Of a stretch of DNA of 64,000 nucleotides, positions 22,123-34,354 are shown one piece after another. Source of the stretch: Heliocidaris erythrogramma (lineage: Eukaryota; Echinodermata; Echinoidea; Camarodonta; Echinometridae); contig CM046857.1 in the NCBI GenBank assembly GCA_025617745.1, forward strand, positions 27,684,094-27,748,093, given 5' to 3'. Below the pieces are notes generated by a model. The model was not told the origin of the DNA and did not search any database. It saw only the letters and a list, made by a program, of their open reading frames with translations. Position numbers and translations under genes: made by a program. Numbering within the stretch: position 1 is the stretch's first letter; every line of letters starts with the position of its first letter.

Positions 22123-22991
22123 ACGTGTCACAGTTCCGGGAGGTGTTTTTTATTGTCATAGGCCCATCCGTAGGCATTTTGCTCCATTCCAAAAATTCCA
22201 TAAAGAAAGTTTGCTAATTAATACTCATATGTACCCAATGATGCATAAAGCATAATCTGTGACATTAATATCATTTGTTTCATTGATTGATCAAATTTCT
22301 GTTCCTGAATAATGGTGACACAAACCATGTCATACCCAGCACAAATCCCAACCCTAATAATTTATTATCAATTATCACAGATCGACAGCGGGTAATACTT
22401 TTAAAACTTCCACATTCAAATTATGATCACTTATACATAAACTTTTGATTACATAACACCATGTCATACACCGCACAAACACATATCCATCATAAGCTGT
22501 CACTCATCATACCATAAGCAATTTCTAAGCTGGAGAACTTCTCATCTCATGCAGCAAAAATGGATAGTGAATTCCTGCGCAACCTAATTTTCACGTCCTT
22601 TACAAAAGTGGGCATTGCTCACCCAAGCATGACATATTTTTGGACTTTTTTGATGTCATATGATAGAAGAGACCTTCAGATATCCACATATATGTAAATG
22701 TCCCCCCAAAAACTTTTTATTTGGGGGCCGTTTTAAAAGTGTATCGTTTTGTGGGGACACTCGGTATATAATGCTATATAAAGAAACAATGTTTTGGGGA
22801 TGACTAAACATTACACAAAATAGCTGCAATAAAAAAGACTGCTTTCAGAAACATAGATGGATATCATCATGAAGCTTGGCTTGTAGCTTCATGATATCAG
22901 TTAATACCACAATTCAGTAGTGCTCTTGAACAAATTGAAAAGATCGGTGTTCTAATAACATCACTTCCCCGCCGTCCATATCTACCTGTCT

Positions 22992-24293
22992 ACACAGGCG
23001 TAGCCAGGATTTTTCAATGGGGGGGGGGGGGGGGGGGCAGACGTGAAGAATCCAACCGCTCACCAGGGGTGGGTGAAGGGAGGGGGAGTTTCCCCCCTCC
23101 CGCGCGAAGCACGAATTCAAAGCTCTTATACGTTTTACAGCAAATTTGAGAGAAAGATAATAGCTCGTAGCAAACAATTTTTTGAGGCGGAAAGTTGTAA
23201 TTTGACGCCCTGACTGCTTTTCAGTTATTTGGACGCAATACTGCATTGTATGTGACAGGGGTTGGTGCAGAGAGGGGGGGGGGGGGGGTCCCTTCCTGCT
23301 TGAGGCGCGAAATCTCTGACGTTAAATCTCTGAAAGATAAAGGCTCGTAACACTTTTTTTAGGCGGAAAGTTAGTTCGACGCCCTGGCTGTTTTTCAGTT
23401 ATTGGGACGCAGTATTGTACTGTATGTGACACGGGTTGGTGCAGAGAGGGTTGAGTTTCCCCTTTCCTGCGTGAAGCGCGAAAGCTTTGACGTTTTAGCA
23501 AATTTGAGAGAAATATAACGGCTTGTAGCAAACAATTTTTTTAGGCGGAAAGTTATAGTTGGACGCCCGGACTGCTTTTCAATTATTTGGACGCAACATT
23601 TCACATGCGAGGGAACGAAGCCAGTGGCGTATATGGATGATGGCGCCCGGGGCGCGAATTTTTTCCCCTGTACCTTTGGGGCTATCCAATATGAATATTC
23701 ATGACTTGGGTCTTAGAGATGAGAGTATGCATGCGCATGACGAGTAATATGGTTTATTCCGTCAAGACTAGTCGGCATGAATATTCATGAAAACGAACTG
23801 TAGGGATATGATGAAACGAGCAAGGTCATTGAGTAGCTGTTCTGTGTGGCGCAATCGGATAATCTGGTGCGCTATCGAAGAAAGGACCGCAAGTTCGAAT
23901 CTCGGCAGAGGAATATATTACGAAATTTTATTTTGCTGATTTAAAAATAAGGTGAAACTGAGTAAGAAAATACAAGTCCGATACTTGTAGTCTCTTTCAT
24001 GAATATTCATTGATAGCCCCAAAGGTACAGGAAAAAAAAATTCGCGCCCGGGGCAAACAATGAAGTTAGGGGCCGAGTGCCCAAACCTATTTACGTTATT
24101 GTAGAAGCGAGGGAACAAAGCGACCTAGCGGCAATTTTTTCAATTTTTAACCCTAAAAAACGCATTTTCTCGTGCATTTTACTCAGGAAATTTTGCTTTT
24201 GACCACCTCCGCTTTTTCGCTCTCGCTTTTTTTCTTTTTAGTGGCTGAATGGGGGGGGGGGGCATGTTTGCCCCCCCCTGCCTACACCAGTGC
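22992..24293. mobile_element. Tandem-repeat-bearing TIR element, copy B (interrupted)
   Basis: It begins 'caggcgtagccaggattttt' plus a G run and 'cagacgtgaa', and contains about three units of 175-195 bp (near 23102, 23298 and 23477). It ends 'cgctttttcgctctcgcttt', 'agtggctgaat', a G run and 'ctgcctacaccagtg'. Ends and unit order match copies A and C. A 485-bp insertion lies between 23622 and 24106. Confidence 0.7.
23622..24106. mobile_element. Insertion with 15-bp direct repeats, inverted ends and a tRNA-like core
   Basis: It is flanked by 'gcgagggaacgaagc' (23607-23621) and 'gcgagggaacaaagc' (24107-24121), a likely target-site duplication with one mismatch. Inside, 'gcgcccggggcgcgaatttt' and 'cctgtacctttggggctatc' recur inverted near 24010-24055. 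A tRNA-like segment at about 23845-23915 has 'tgtgtggcgcaatcggataa' and the B-box-like 'aagttcgaatct'. Confidence 0.6.
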
Positions 24294-25160
24294 CTGTCTA
24301 CGTGTAACAATGACTGGGAATAATATAACTCGGCATCGGGCCTACATTATGCCGTAAGGCATATGAATAGAAAATAGCGCTTATTTGTGACAGGAAAATC
24401 TGAGGATTTTAGTAGAAAGAATTTTTAAAGCACCTGCCCCAAAGGCCCAACGTCATAACCCTGACCTGTTTTCCTGTTTTGGGGACGCGTGCTGTTGCTT
24501 ACAGAAGTCGTGATAACAGGTATTTGTTTTTAACATAATGACTTTAAAGGTGTTTGTGCAGTAAACCAGTGCATATTTTTAGTTTTCCGTCTTTCCCACA
24601 GCTGTTACACAAAATATTCGTGCCCCTCCGCCATAATCCTGTTAATAATAAGCCTACATTGAAAAACAAAAGCCTCGATCAGTTACTAGAAACTGGCAAG
24701 ACGGGTATTTGGCCCTATTATCATCAATATTCCGTTTCTCTCCATCCCGCTTCTCTCTCTCCCTCTCTCTCTCCCCCTCTCTCTCTCTCTCTCTCTCTCT
24801 AATGCCAAGCCGAATATTAATTGGCAATGATGACGAAATGTGGGTCTGTGTGTGTTCGTCCGTCTGCTTGTGTGCTTTTGTGGGAGGGTGTATGGGTGTG
24901 TGTGATTGGAAGGGGGGGGGGGGAGGGGTAGTGGGGGAGGGGGGGGGTATTAAATTGGCGCAAAACTATAGTGTCAGACCTGCTCCAATGCTTGCTCCCT
25001 ACCCCCTTCTCCTTGGGATCTGCTACTGCTATGAGTGTACTCGTCAAGGGAAAATAATTAAATAATTAAAATGAAAACTTATTTAGGGTGTGGCACGATG
25101 AAAGCACAGCGTCGGGAAAATTCGGTGTGGGATTGCTTGTCCTCTATACCTGATTCTCAC
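24294..25160. other. No gene seen; CT and G/GT simple repeats
   Basis: (CT)n at about 24750-24800; GT- and G-rich sequence at 24841-24950. The frames here are low-complexity. Confidence 0.45.
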
Positions 25161-25162
25161 CA

Positions 25163-25299
25163 GGGGAACGTTTCATCAAGCTTTTTGTCAGTGATTTATA
25201 CCGACAACTGTTATAAGCTACTGAAATCCTTGCATCTGATTGGCTGAGAGCAAATTAGTCGGTGAAAATCCCTGACAAAACGCTTGATGAAACGCTCCC
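25163..25299. mobile_element. 137-bp palindromic MITE
   Basis: The ends are complementary over about 33 bp: 'acgtttcatcaagcttttt' and 'gtcagtgattt' against 'aatccctgac' and 'aaaacgcttgatgaaacg'. A short, non-coding, foldback-only element. Confidence 0.7.
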
Positions 25300-26840
25300 T
25301 GATCTTCACCTGTTTAGGCATAATTATACAGATAACGACGAGGCCCATGTCTAGTATGATTGATTACTTAACCCAAAGAGTTTAAATACGAAGACTGCTC
25401 AGTCCCGAATTAAAGCACGCGTATATATTGTGGTACATGTCGATCGGCCCAGAGGGAAAGGTTATAGTCTTAATCAAGATGTTTGTATTTTTATTTTCTT
25501 TATTTTTTTCTTCTTTTTCTGGACATCGCTTGATATTGTCCCTTCAAATACAAACTTATGCCCAAAAACAGATAGGATTCAACTCTAACTTCACCAGGCA
25601 GGAGAGGGAGAGAGTTGGGGGGGGGGGGGGGGGGGGGGGGGTGGGGCGAGGACTAGATGTTTGTATTATTGTTAAAGTTATTTGCTGTGAAATTTCTATT
25701 AATTTTTATGTGATGGGGGGGGGGGGGGTCCAAACATGTTCCCTGATATTAAGCTCTATATGAGCATACACTGCGATATCTGACGGGAATGTCGAGAAAA
25801 GTTATTTAAAAAAATGAGATGCAATCTTTATTTTTCTATTAAGTCAGAATATTTCATTTAATATGATTTATGGAAATTATAGGGATTATAGACCTGTAAT
25901 GTAAATTTATTAGCCTTATTCTTTTAAAAGTCAAGACAGAAAAGGCTTTAATAAAATGAGATTGCGTGCGAGCAATTCCTTATAAAAAATATAAGGATTA
26001 AATTAAGAGTGACGTATCAAGATTGTCTTATTTTTATTGGTAGCGTATCCATGAATGCACGTGCCCCTATGTGGCAGCCACCACCAAATCTTAGTTACAC
26101 ATCGAATGAAAGGAAATGTGTACCCTCCCCGCACAGAAAGAATATGAAAACTGATAATTTCTTTTTCCTTGCTTGTCCTAAAATTCAAAATAGAATGCAT
26201 CTGATGATTTTTTTTTGTTCGTCAGGCGTGAGCCTCCCCCCCCCCCCCCATGCATTCCTGGATATGCCACCAATATAACTAACTTACGGTAAGTTATTTA
26301 TAATATTCTGCTGTAGAAATTTTAGACGACAGGCGAAGAAAACAGTATAGGGGCTTGCTCCGAAGCCATCACCAACGCAATAGGGCCTTTACCGATTGTA
26401 CGAAAAGCAGCTGATGATATAATTTATTTATTACCAGTCCTATTCTGTCTTTGTAGGAATACCCCACTACTTTTGCCCCAGCTCTCTTTGTCTCTCTCCC
26501 CTTCCCTCTCATTTTTTTTTCTCATACTCTCTTATTCTCTCACACAACCGATCTGTAAAAAATGACTCCAATATAGAATTGAGGAAAAAATAATGATCTC
26601 TTATTGCTTTTTCCCCAATCTTTCAATTTAATGAGATCGACCACCAGCATTATGCAATCCTATTCTTCACATCCATGACAGAATAGCAGGGGCTCTTGCC
26701 CAAAATGTTGAAAAACCCGGATCGAGCACCAAATTTAGTTTGGGCGCCCACGAGGCTAACAATGTCGTTCTATTAACCCTCCAAAAAAACTTGTAAAAAT
26801 GCCCACCCCGCAAGACTGACGTGACAGTGCGGGCATGGAT
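25300..26840. other. No gene seen; poly-G tracts
   Basis: G runs at 25617-25641 and 25715-25728, and a C run at 26237-26249. Frames at 25428-25763 and 26009-26278 are built on these tracts or lack domains. Confidence 0.4.
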
Positions 26841-26841
26841 C

Positions 26842-26970
26842 AGTGGCGGATTTAGGGGGCATTGTTTTAAATTGTATACCCCCTTTTAGAACTGATAAAC
26901 TTTTTTTTTGCTTGTCAGAGAATTTTGGAGGAAAACTGGACCCATAACATCTGATCCCCCCCCCCAAAAA
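26842..26970 (+). mobile_element. Poly-C MITE-like fragment, core motif copy
   Basis: It begins 'cagtggcggatttaggggg' and carries 'tttgcttgtcagagaatttt' and 'aactggaccc' followed by a C run at 26957-26965. It directly abuts the first satellite unit. Confidence 0.5.
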
Positions 26971-28110
26971 AAAGCATGCATATTCCTGGGGATTTATGGG
27001 GGGTTTACTGGACTCATCGAGCCTCAATTATACCCTTTCAGAGCTTTAAATTTCATGTAAATCACATTTTTCATAATTTCAAATAAATACTAGGGGAATT
27101 AAAATAATTTCAAAAGCCCTGTTTTCATGTGTTAACCTATGGGACCTGGAAGGTTAAAAGCATGCATATTCCCGGGGATTTATGGGGGGTTTACTGGACT
27201 CATCAAGCCTTAATTATACCTTTTCGGAGTTTTAAATTTCATGTAAATCACATTATTTATATTTTCAAATAATATTTATGGGAATTATAATCATCCTAAA
27301 ATTCCTTGTTTTCGCGTGTAAACCTATGGCAGGCGAGACTTTTTGAGGGTCAAAAGCATGCATATTCCCGGGGATTTATGCGGGGTCTATTCAACTAGTT
27401 GAGTCTTAATTATATATTTTAAGAGCTTTAAATTTTATTCAAGGCACATTTTTCAAAAATTTTGATTTAATTCTGGGGGAATTATAATCATTCAAAAATC
27501 CCCGTTTTTGCGTGTTAACCTATGGTAGGAGAGACTTTTGGGGGGTAAAAAGCATGCATATTCCCGGGGATTTATGCGGGGTCTATTCAACTAGCTGAGT
27601 CTTAATTACACATTTTCAGAGCTTTAAATTTTATTCAAGGCACATTTTTCAAAATTTTGATTTAATTCTGCGGGAATTAAAATCATTCAAAAATCCCCGT
27701 TTTTGCGTGTTAACCTATGGGAGATGGAAGGCCAAAAGCATGCATATTCCCGGGGATTTATGCGGGGTCCCTTGCACCTTTTTTAGCCTTCATTAAGCCT
27801 TTTCAGAGTCTCAAATTACATGTAAGCCGCATTTACACTAAATTCAAAGTAATATTAGAGGAACTATAATCATTTTTAAAACCCATGTTTTCACGTGTTA
27901 ACCCTATGGCAGATGACTTTGTCAAAAAGCAGGCATGATCCAAGGGATTCATAGCGGAATTTATTGACAAAAAAGGTTCAAGAAACGTTTTTTGAACTAT
28001 CCATCCTTTTTCTCGTGCAAAAATCAGACTTGAAAAAGATAGAGTAAGATATGAAATATCAAGAAACAATGAGACATCTTTTCACGTGTTATACCTATGG
28101 CGAACGTATT
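26971..28110 (+). repeat. Satellite array, six units of ~186-196 bp
   Basis: Units begin 'aaagcatgcatattcc.ggg' at 26971, 27157, 27353, 27549 and 27735, with a diverged sixth at 27926. Each continues with 'gatttatg.gggt', 'ttttcagagctttaaatt', 'aa.cacatttttcaaaat', 'gggaatta.aatcattc' and ends 'gtgttaacctatggga'. Units 3 and 4 share private variants ('gcggggtctattcaac'), as do units 1 and 2, which suggests local pairwise duplication. No protein is encoded. A minus-strand 78-codon frame (27833-28069) sits in the diverged unit. Confidence 0.85.
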
Positions 28111-29680
28111 TTTCAGAGTCTGTTTTTAACGCAGCAATTTACGCCTCCAAAATGTACTACGGAAGTAGGTCAGAGTAATCTGTCTTGATACTATTTAAAG
28201 TCTTTGCTTAAGCCCACAGGTACGTGCGTAACGATTATTTGTCAAAAACTCTTATAATTTCGACTAGAAAATATCTCAGACACCTGTAGGCTCGTTTTGT
28301 AGTTCAGCCCACGTCAAAGGGCAAATCTGATTCATTTTGCACAGATCCCTTCAAATGATTCCAAACATCTGCCAGGCAAATCTTGTTTACAAACCCCCCT
28401 TTTTAATATTTCATTATTTGTCGCAAGGTATGTGCTGCTCTTTGATGCCGTTTCAACTCCTTCTGGAGCCAGCAGCCCAGGGTCCGCACTTTAAAAATCT
28501 GTATCAACCGTTTGCATAATTATACAGGCATCAATCCTTAAAGTAGAACGTTAATGATTTTAAATATTGGCTTAATACTTATTATTGCATAGATGGCATA
28601 AATTAAACAAGGTTATCCAAATTCAACGCTTGGAAACATTTGAAGTAATGATTATTATCAATTATAAAACGGTAAAATACAGCCCCCGATATAGCAGCTG
28701 AAGAGCTCCTCGAACGCTGCTGAGATATGTGACGACAAACCCTGGACCAGTCCTGTCTAAGCAGACGATGTCCCATAACATCTTACACATTTTTCAGAGC
28801 CTATTTTGTCATCTCCTCTTCACTTATTTCTCTTCCTTCACTAGCGTCAGTCTTAATGTTAGTCTGTTGCCTCACTCTTAACTTCGTGTATGGTATTATT
28901 TTGATGAAAAATGCAGCGTTAAAAAAAAGGAATCAGTCACTTGTAAACAAAATAAGACGCCATTGTATTTTCAGCTGCTTGCACCGGGGCATGTTCGGCG
29001 TTTCAAGAGGGAACGAATAGCATCCTGCTATTATTCGGAGGGCTTTTCAATTTGAAAGTGGGGTTTATTTCATTGATCATTGACCCTTCTCCTATGTATT
29101 TACAATCAAACGGTTTTAGCTATCAGAATCAGTTTCACTTTCCCTTTATAATGGTGTGAAATAAGGTCATGTTTAAATACACCAAACTCTTTATAATTTG
29201 ATAAATAATTGCATTGCAATTACGTTCATTCATTATAGGACGTCGTCTGCTTAAGCAGGATCGATCCCGAGTGTGACGACATCAAAACATCGCTATATTT
29301 CTGGCGAATCCTCGGATATACCAGATGCTGAGAAGAGCTTTTATTTGTGTTGTTTTTATAATCACCAGATACGCAGTTGACATAAAACATATACGATTGC
29401 CATCTGTAAGCTTCCCAGTTTCTAGTGATACATTACTTGCCATATTTGTGATTTTCTTTGAATATCTACTTTAAATAACAGAAGCAGACGTAGGTGTACA
29501 ATCTTCTCTCACTACCCTCGGGTATGGCAGAGTTTGTAATGTTTTTCTTCGTCTTGACGGTTCAACGACATACGCTCACAGTTGCTTTGCGGTCAATATC
29601 CTGAACTAAACGAATTCTCAAATTTAACCCTGGACTAAACAAACATGCCTAACCTTTACCTATAACCCGATTGCAACCAT
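28111..29680. other. No gene seen; weak inverted repeat
   Basis: 'cctgtctaagcagacgatgt' at about 28758 and 'acgtcgtctgcttaagcagg' at about 29241 are near complements about 460 bp apart, so a degenerate foldback element is possible. Nothing coding was recognised. Confidence 0.4.
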
Positions 29681-29695
29681 GGATTGAAAAAAAAA

Positions 29696-30030
29696 AGCAA
29701 GAGCAAATGTCGCCGGAGCAAATGTCGCCGGAGCATAATTATATAGAGGCACCTGACATAAGCCTAAGTCTCACTAGGCGTATGATAAGCTGCCGAATTC
29801 TGAGACCCCAACCCCCCCCCCCCCCAACAAAAAAAAAAAAAAAAATAAATAAAAAAAAAAAAAAAATAAGAAACAAAAAACAAAAACAAAAACAAACACA
29901 AAAACAAAACAACACAAAAAACAACGAACCAAAACAAAACAACAAAAACAAAAACAAAACAAACCCCCAAAAACACAAAACACAAAACAAACAAACACAC
30001 ACACACACACCCACACACCCTCACACAAAA
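29696..30030. repeat. 18-bp duplication and A/C-rich simple repeat belt
   Basis: 'gagcaaatgtcgccg' is present twice in tandem at about 29700-29735. From 29813 there is poly-C, then poly-A, then 'acaaaa' and (CA)n to about 30030. The long frames on both strands are low-complexity. Confidence 0.8.
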
Positions 30031-30059
30031 CAAAAATTTGCGAAAAAATGCATTCCGCG

Positions 30060-31140
30060 ATCAGTTGCCAGTCGGTTGTAGGCCAATCGTCGAATGTTGT
30101 ATATATACGAACATTGTCCGATCACCAAACACTTATTGGTAAACGCTCGTAGGAATGTCAGAGAATGGTCGGCAGTTAATGGTCTATATTCTTACGGCAG
30201 CCGCCGATATAGGGGATGGGTATAAACACTAAATTATTCATGATTATCACTTTTTGTTATTACGATCATAATGAAGTATTTTCGTCACCATTGCGTAGGA
30301 GGGGTGATACCAGGTGACGATGAATAGGTCACATCTAGTTACAATACATGAATAATACATTTCAATATACTGATGCATCGGCTATTGAAAACGTGTGAAC
30401 GATACATTCAGTCATCTCTTTAATAAACGCTTTTTCAAAAGGCAATACAACCGCAATTACCCTTGAGTGGATTTCATGAAAGTCTTTGCATGGGATGATT
30501 TTGGTTATTGTTGGTTGACAGTGTTCGAGAATTAATCGGAGACTGGTCGTTTATTTTGGGGCGATCATTTTCAACCCAAATAAATCTGCTCGCCGATGGT
30601 CGACGGACACTAGAGATCCGTCGGCTTTCAGTTTGAGCATTGTCGGCCACCCTTAGAAAACGGATAAAAAACCTCTCCACTAACAGTTTGGTCAGGAAAA
30701 GGCTTTCGATGCACCAGCGTAAGCCTTACTGGCCTTACGACTGCTTGGCGACTTCTGACAACAACAACACGAAAAAAGCTGCGGCCATCGACAACCAGTC
30801 GGCAAAAACGGTTGGATAGTCACCGATCATCGAAGACTGATTGCCACCGCTTGTAGGAACGGTCGTCCCTTCGGCGATTATAAACTACTGGTGGTAGACT
30901 AGCTGATGGCCGATGTTCTTACGGCAGTTACAGATATACCCGATGGGAAGGCTATAAATTACTCTTGCAAAGTTGTATAAATCATATATTTATGCCAGGG
31001 TATGATGAATAGGTCACCAATATTATGGTCGTTTGTTATTCGACGATCATTCGCCGACCATATTTTCAACCCATATCCACTCGGCGATGGTCGACGAGCA
31101 CTAGACATCAGTGGGCTACCAGTCTGAGCCTGTCGCACAC
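30060..31140. repeat. Degenerate two-copy repeat (~700-bp spacing) rich in 'cggtcg/cgatgg' words
   Basis: The block 'ttcttacggcagccgccgat' plus 'gatgggtataaa' at about 30188-30225 has a relative at 30919-30955. 'cgatggtcgacg..cactag' at about 30594 recurs at about 31084. The word style (gtcgg, cgatc, ggtcg) suggests one ancient TIR or tandem element, now decayed. No gene seen. Confidence 0.45.
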
Positions 31141-32287
31141 CTTTACATTCTATATAATATGTTTTCCCCCTTTTTCAGTCTCTCACTCTCTAACCTCTCT
31201 CGTTTGCTGTATTCTAAATGTTTTCTACTTCCCTTTTTCTCTCCATGATCTGTCCAATACCTCTCATCCATATTTCTGTATTTTCATGTCTCACCTTTCT
31301 AATTTTCTATTTCTAAGAATCCCCCTCTCTGTCTTTTCCCCTCATCTCTGTCTTCCTCCTTTCCTCTCTTTCCCTGTCTCTTCCTTCCTATATCCTCTTG
31401 TTCTCAGAACACATTGTCTCTCTCCCTCTTCCCTCTCTCCCTCTCTCTCAACCATGTTTCTCAGTCTCTTTGATTATCTAATTGTGTGTCTATCTCTCCC
31501 TATCTCTTCCTCTATCTATTACTCTCTGTTAACAAAAATGAGAGAACAAATCAAGTCGATAACCCCGATCGGGATCGATCATACTGCTAGCTTTCGTCTT
31601 TCTAAATACGCGAGTCCCTGCCTGGCCAAACTGTACCCGTGTGTTTCTGAGCACCATCATTACATCAAAACGTGGATATATAAGTAGGCCTAAGCGGTCT
31701 TACTAAAAGCTGCCAACAGCAGAGTTGAAAACAAGCTGAAATCAAATCCCTGAGCAGCCCAGAAACATACTAAAGGCTCTTTGAATATTGCTAAGACTAT
31801 TCCCAATATTTAAGTGGGAAATCGACCAAATATTCAGTAATTTTAAGGCCTAAAATAAGCAAAGGAAAACGATAAAAAATGGATGTTCGATATGGTTCTT
31901 GGCGGTTTTTAATGGATCTGATTCTTGGCGGCTCTTGGCGGGTTTTGAGAGTACCGTGTCTTGGCATCCACTTGGCTGCTGTTGGCTGCATGCATGCTGT
32001 TGGCAGCTTTTAGTAGGACCCGGCCTAAGTCATGTGTGTTGAGAGCGACATGAGCTTTATCTATGTATATAGATTAGAGGAGGCTCCCCCTCCAGCAATG
32101 AAAAATTATAAATGTAATGTAAAGAAACGGAATTATGCATTTAGCAAAGATGTTAATGTAATAAAGGCCGGGTTTGCAAAATACAAGCTTTGCTTTTTAG
32201 CATTCCCCTCCATTTTCAGCATTTATTTATTATAATTATCTTTGAAAATTACGCCGAATGAAAATTATTGTTATTACATGCATTTTG
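31141..32287. other. No gene seen; CT-rich tract
   Basis: From 31160 to 31540 the plus strand is CT-rich, which yields a 220-codon Ser/Leu/Phe/Pro frame at 31025-31687 that I reject. 31890-32020 has short 'cttggcggttttt' type repeats. Confidence 0.5.
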
Positions 32288-32480
32288 TTCATGATATTAT
32301 TTAGGATGTATTTACGTTTGTCTTTATATTGTTGAAAATGGTTCATGATATTATTTATGATGTAATAACGTTATATTTTGTTGAAAAATGTTTCATGAAA
32401 TTATGATGTAATTACGTTGTTATATTCTGTTGAAAATGGAAAATAAATGAAATGAAATAAAAATGAAAATAAAGAAATCG
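32288..32480 (+). repeat. Three ~55-bp tandem repeats with A-rich tail (LINE-like 3' end)
   Basis: Three units carry 'ttcatgatattattta.gatg', 'ta.ttacgtt' and 'ttgttgaaaatgg'. They are followed by 'aaataaatgaaatgaaataa' style A-rich sequence to 32475. Repeats followed by an A-rich simple tail are typical of non-LTR retrotransposon 3' ends, but no reverse transcriptase is attached. Confidence 0.5.
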
Positions 32481-33499
32481 TCATTATAATTGTCGAGATG
32501 CATTTGGAGAATTACGGCCAAAAGAACACAAACGTAGAAACACGGCTCCAGGCCGCAGTATTGAGGACGTAAACATGATGCGTGTCATCTTTCTCGATCT
32601 GTGATTGGCTACGAGATAAAGAAACCACCCTTCTCCTAAATGAGAACGGGTACTTCATGAGCTGCTTCAAATAAAGTTTGAATTGCAGACATATTAGATG
32701 TGGGTAACCTACTTATCAGATATATAGTAACGTGTTGCAGAAAGCTTACAAAATAATCACGTGAATACAGTGGTATAGCCAGGGCACTAATACCATGGTA
32801 GCTTGGGTTTTACAGCCAATGATGGAAATCCGGAAAAAGGGTCATAGATTTCTGGAAGGGTATGGGATAGGATCATGGCTTCCTCTTTCCAGGTTCCCTT
32901 TCCCCTCTCTCTGCCTTTATATCTTCCTTGCTCCCCTTTTCGCCATTCATTTGAGGGCACTTTGTGCACCCGTGCCCCCTAACTACGCCACGTGTGTCAC
33001 GTGTCAGTAATGAGCACGTACTCGATTGAGAGAAAATTGATTTCGATTTCTTTGAGGCAAACTATTTGAAACTATTTGAAACTATTAACGAAGGGGGGGG
33101 GGGGGGGGGGGGGGGGAGAAGAGGTGTTAAAGGAAACGACGAAAACGTTAGAAATAGTTTCGCTGCACTTATTCGGTTTCACGAAAACGAAATTGGTTAT
33201 CCTTATTCTTTACATATTCTGCGAAATTCCCACCTACCTGCAAATTCAAATCGTTGTATTTTATAAAAAGAATTCGAATATTTTCATGTACATTTAATCC
33301 TTTTGTGGAAAATGATTGATTTTGATAAGGGATTTTGATATTTTGGATTAGATGATATCGTACTTATGCTAGATGCGCCACTGATTACCACTTTACAAGG
33401 AAAATGTTAATGATATTTTCAGTGTGTGTGAGAGAGAGAGAGAGAAAGAGATAGGGAGAAAGAGGGAGAGAGAGAGAGAGAGAAAGAGATAGGGAGAAA

Positions 33500-33569
<70 letters not shown>

Positions 33570-34047
33570 GTGGACATGGGAGTCTCATACTTTTGCCGCA
33601 TACTTCTCATGTCCCTTGTTTCATCTATGTTTTTTGTGGATTTGAAATCATTTGATTATTTTCTGTTTTGTTATGCTTATAATTTTGTACCAGGAACTTA
33701 TTTATCAAAAGAATTTAATAAAATTGTTCCGATTCCGTCGATCGAATTTATGTATGACCAATCCATCAAGCTTTCAGATTGTACTACGAGTGACGGATCA
33801 AAGCTCCTTGGACGGATAATTTTCAAGATTCGGCTTGCAAACGTTTCTACTGATTTTTATCGAGAAATTTGCCGAAAGCACATGTAACTGAACACCTTTA
33901 TCAGAAGTAGACAAAATGCATAGCTTCCCCCACAATTCTCTCTGGGTAATTCCTCTGTTTCATCTCGACATATTTGGAATATCAAATAACAAGCTAGTGA
34001 ACATTGAATACTTGATATACGAAGTTTTAAATCCCTACCAACCACCA
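32481..34047. other. No gene seen; small TIR-like pair, G run and GA microsatellite
   Basis: 'gtggtatagccagggcac' at about 32770 and 'tgccccctaactacgccac' at about 32973 are complementary ends of a possible 220-bp MITE. A triple 'aactatttga' repeat precedes 24 G at 33093-33116, and (GA)n occupies 33427-33570. A 105-codon frame at 33570-33887 starts at the GA tract edge and has no recognised domain. Confidence 0.45.
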
Positions 34048-34354
34048 CTGTCACACCTTGACGATTTAGCCAGCGTATGCTGACTTATCAAAATGTTCCT
34101 AAGACGCTGGCATACCCTGAACTATCGATTTTTTTTTTCAATTCTGGGCGTATACATAACGCATTAATAACGAGTTGGACGTATACATAACGTATTAGTA
34201 ATTACTTATTTAGAACGTTGCGATAATATATCTATAACTTATACCAACCAATGCTTAGCGTATTGCCGGCTTCCACTACTTATACCCAGCGATAATCTGA
34301 CTGATGCATAGCGCGCGGCAGCGTTTCGCCGACGATATCACGTGTCGTATGGCC

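Larger units (their letters stand above)
20933..22768. mobile_element. 1.8-kb foldback element, arms of several hundred bp
   Basis: Outer ends are 'tataccgagtgtcccc' and the near complement 'ggggacactcggtata', both next to TA. The arms match inward through 'catatgat', 'aaaagtgggca', 'gttgcgcagga', 'gtttgtgcag.g..tgacatgg' and 'tcaaaagtttatg' (left 20933-21500, right about 22390-22768), with substitutions and a MITE inserted in the left arm. The centre (21500-22200) carries a poly-G run, a 'gtcctcgg' repeat block and a (GT)n tract. No transposase frame is present. Confidence 0.7.

Noticed and set aside
29671-30081. 136-codon lysine/glutamine/asparagine frame
   Set aside because: It is an A/C simple repeat translated; the opposite strand is equally open.
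31025-31687. 220-codon open frame, the longest in the window
   Set aside because: It is a CT-rich tract read as Ser/Leu/Phe/Pro; no domain, and the composition explains the openness.
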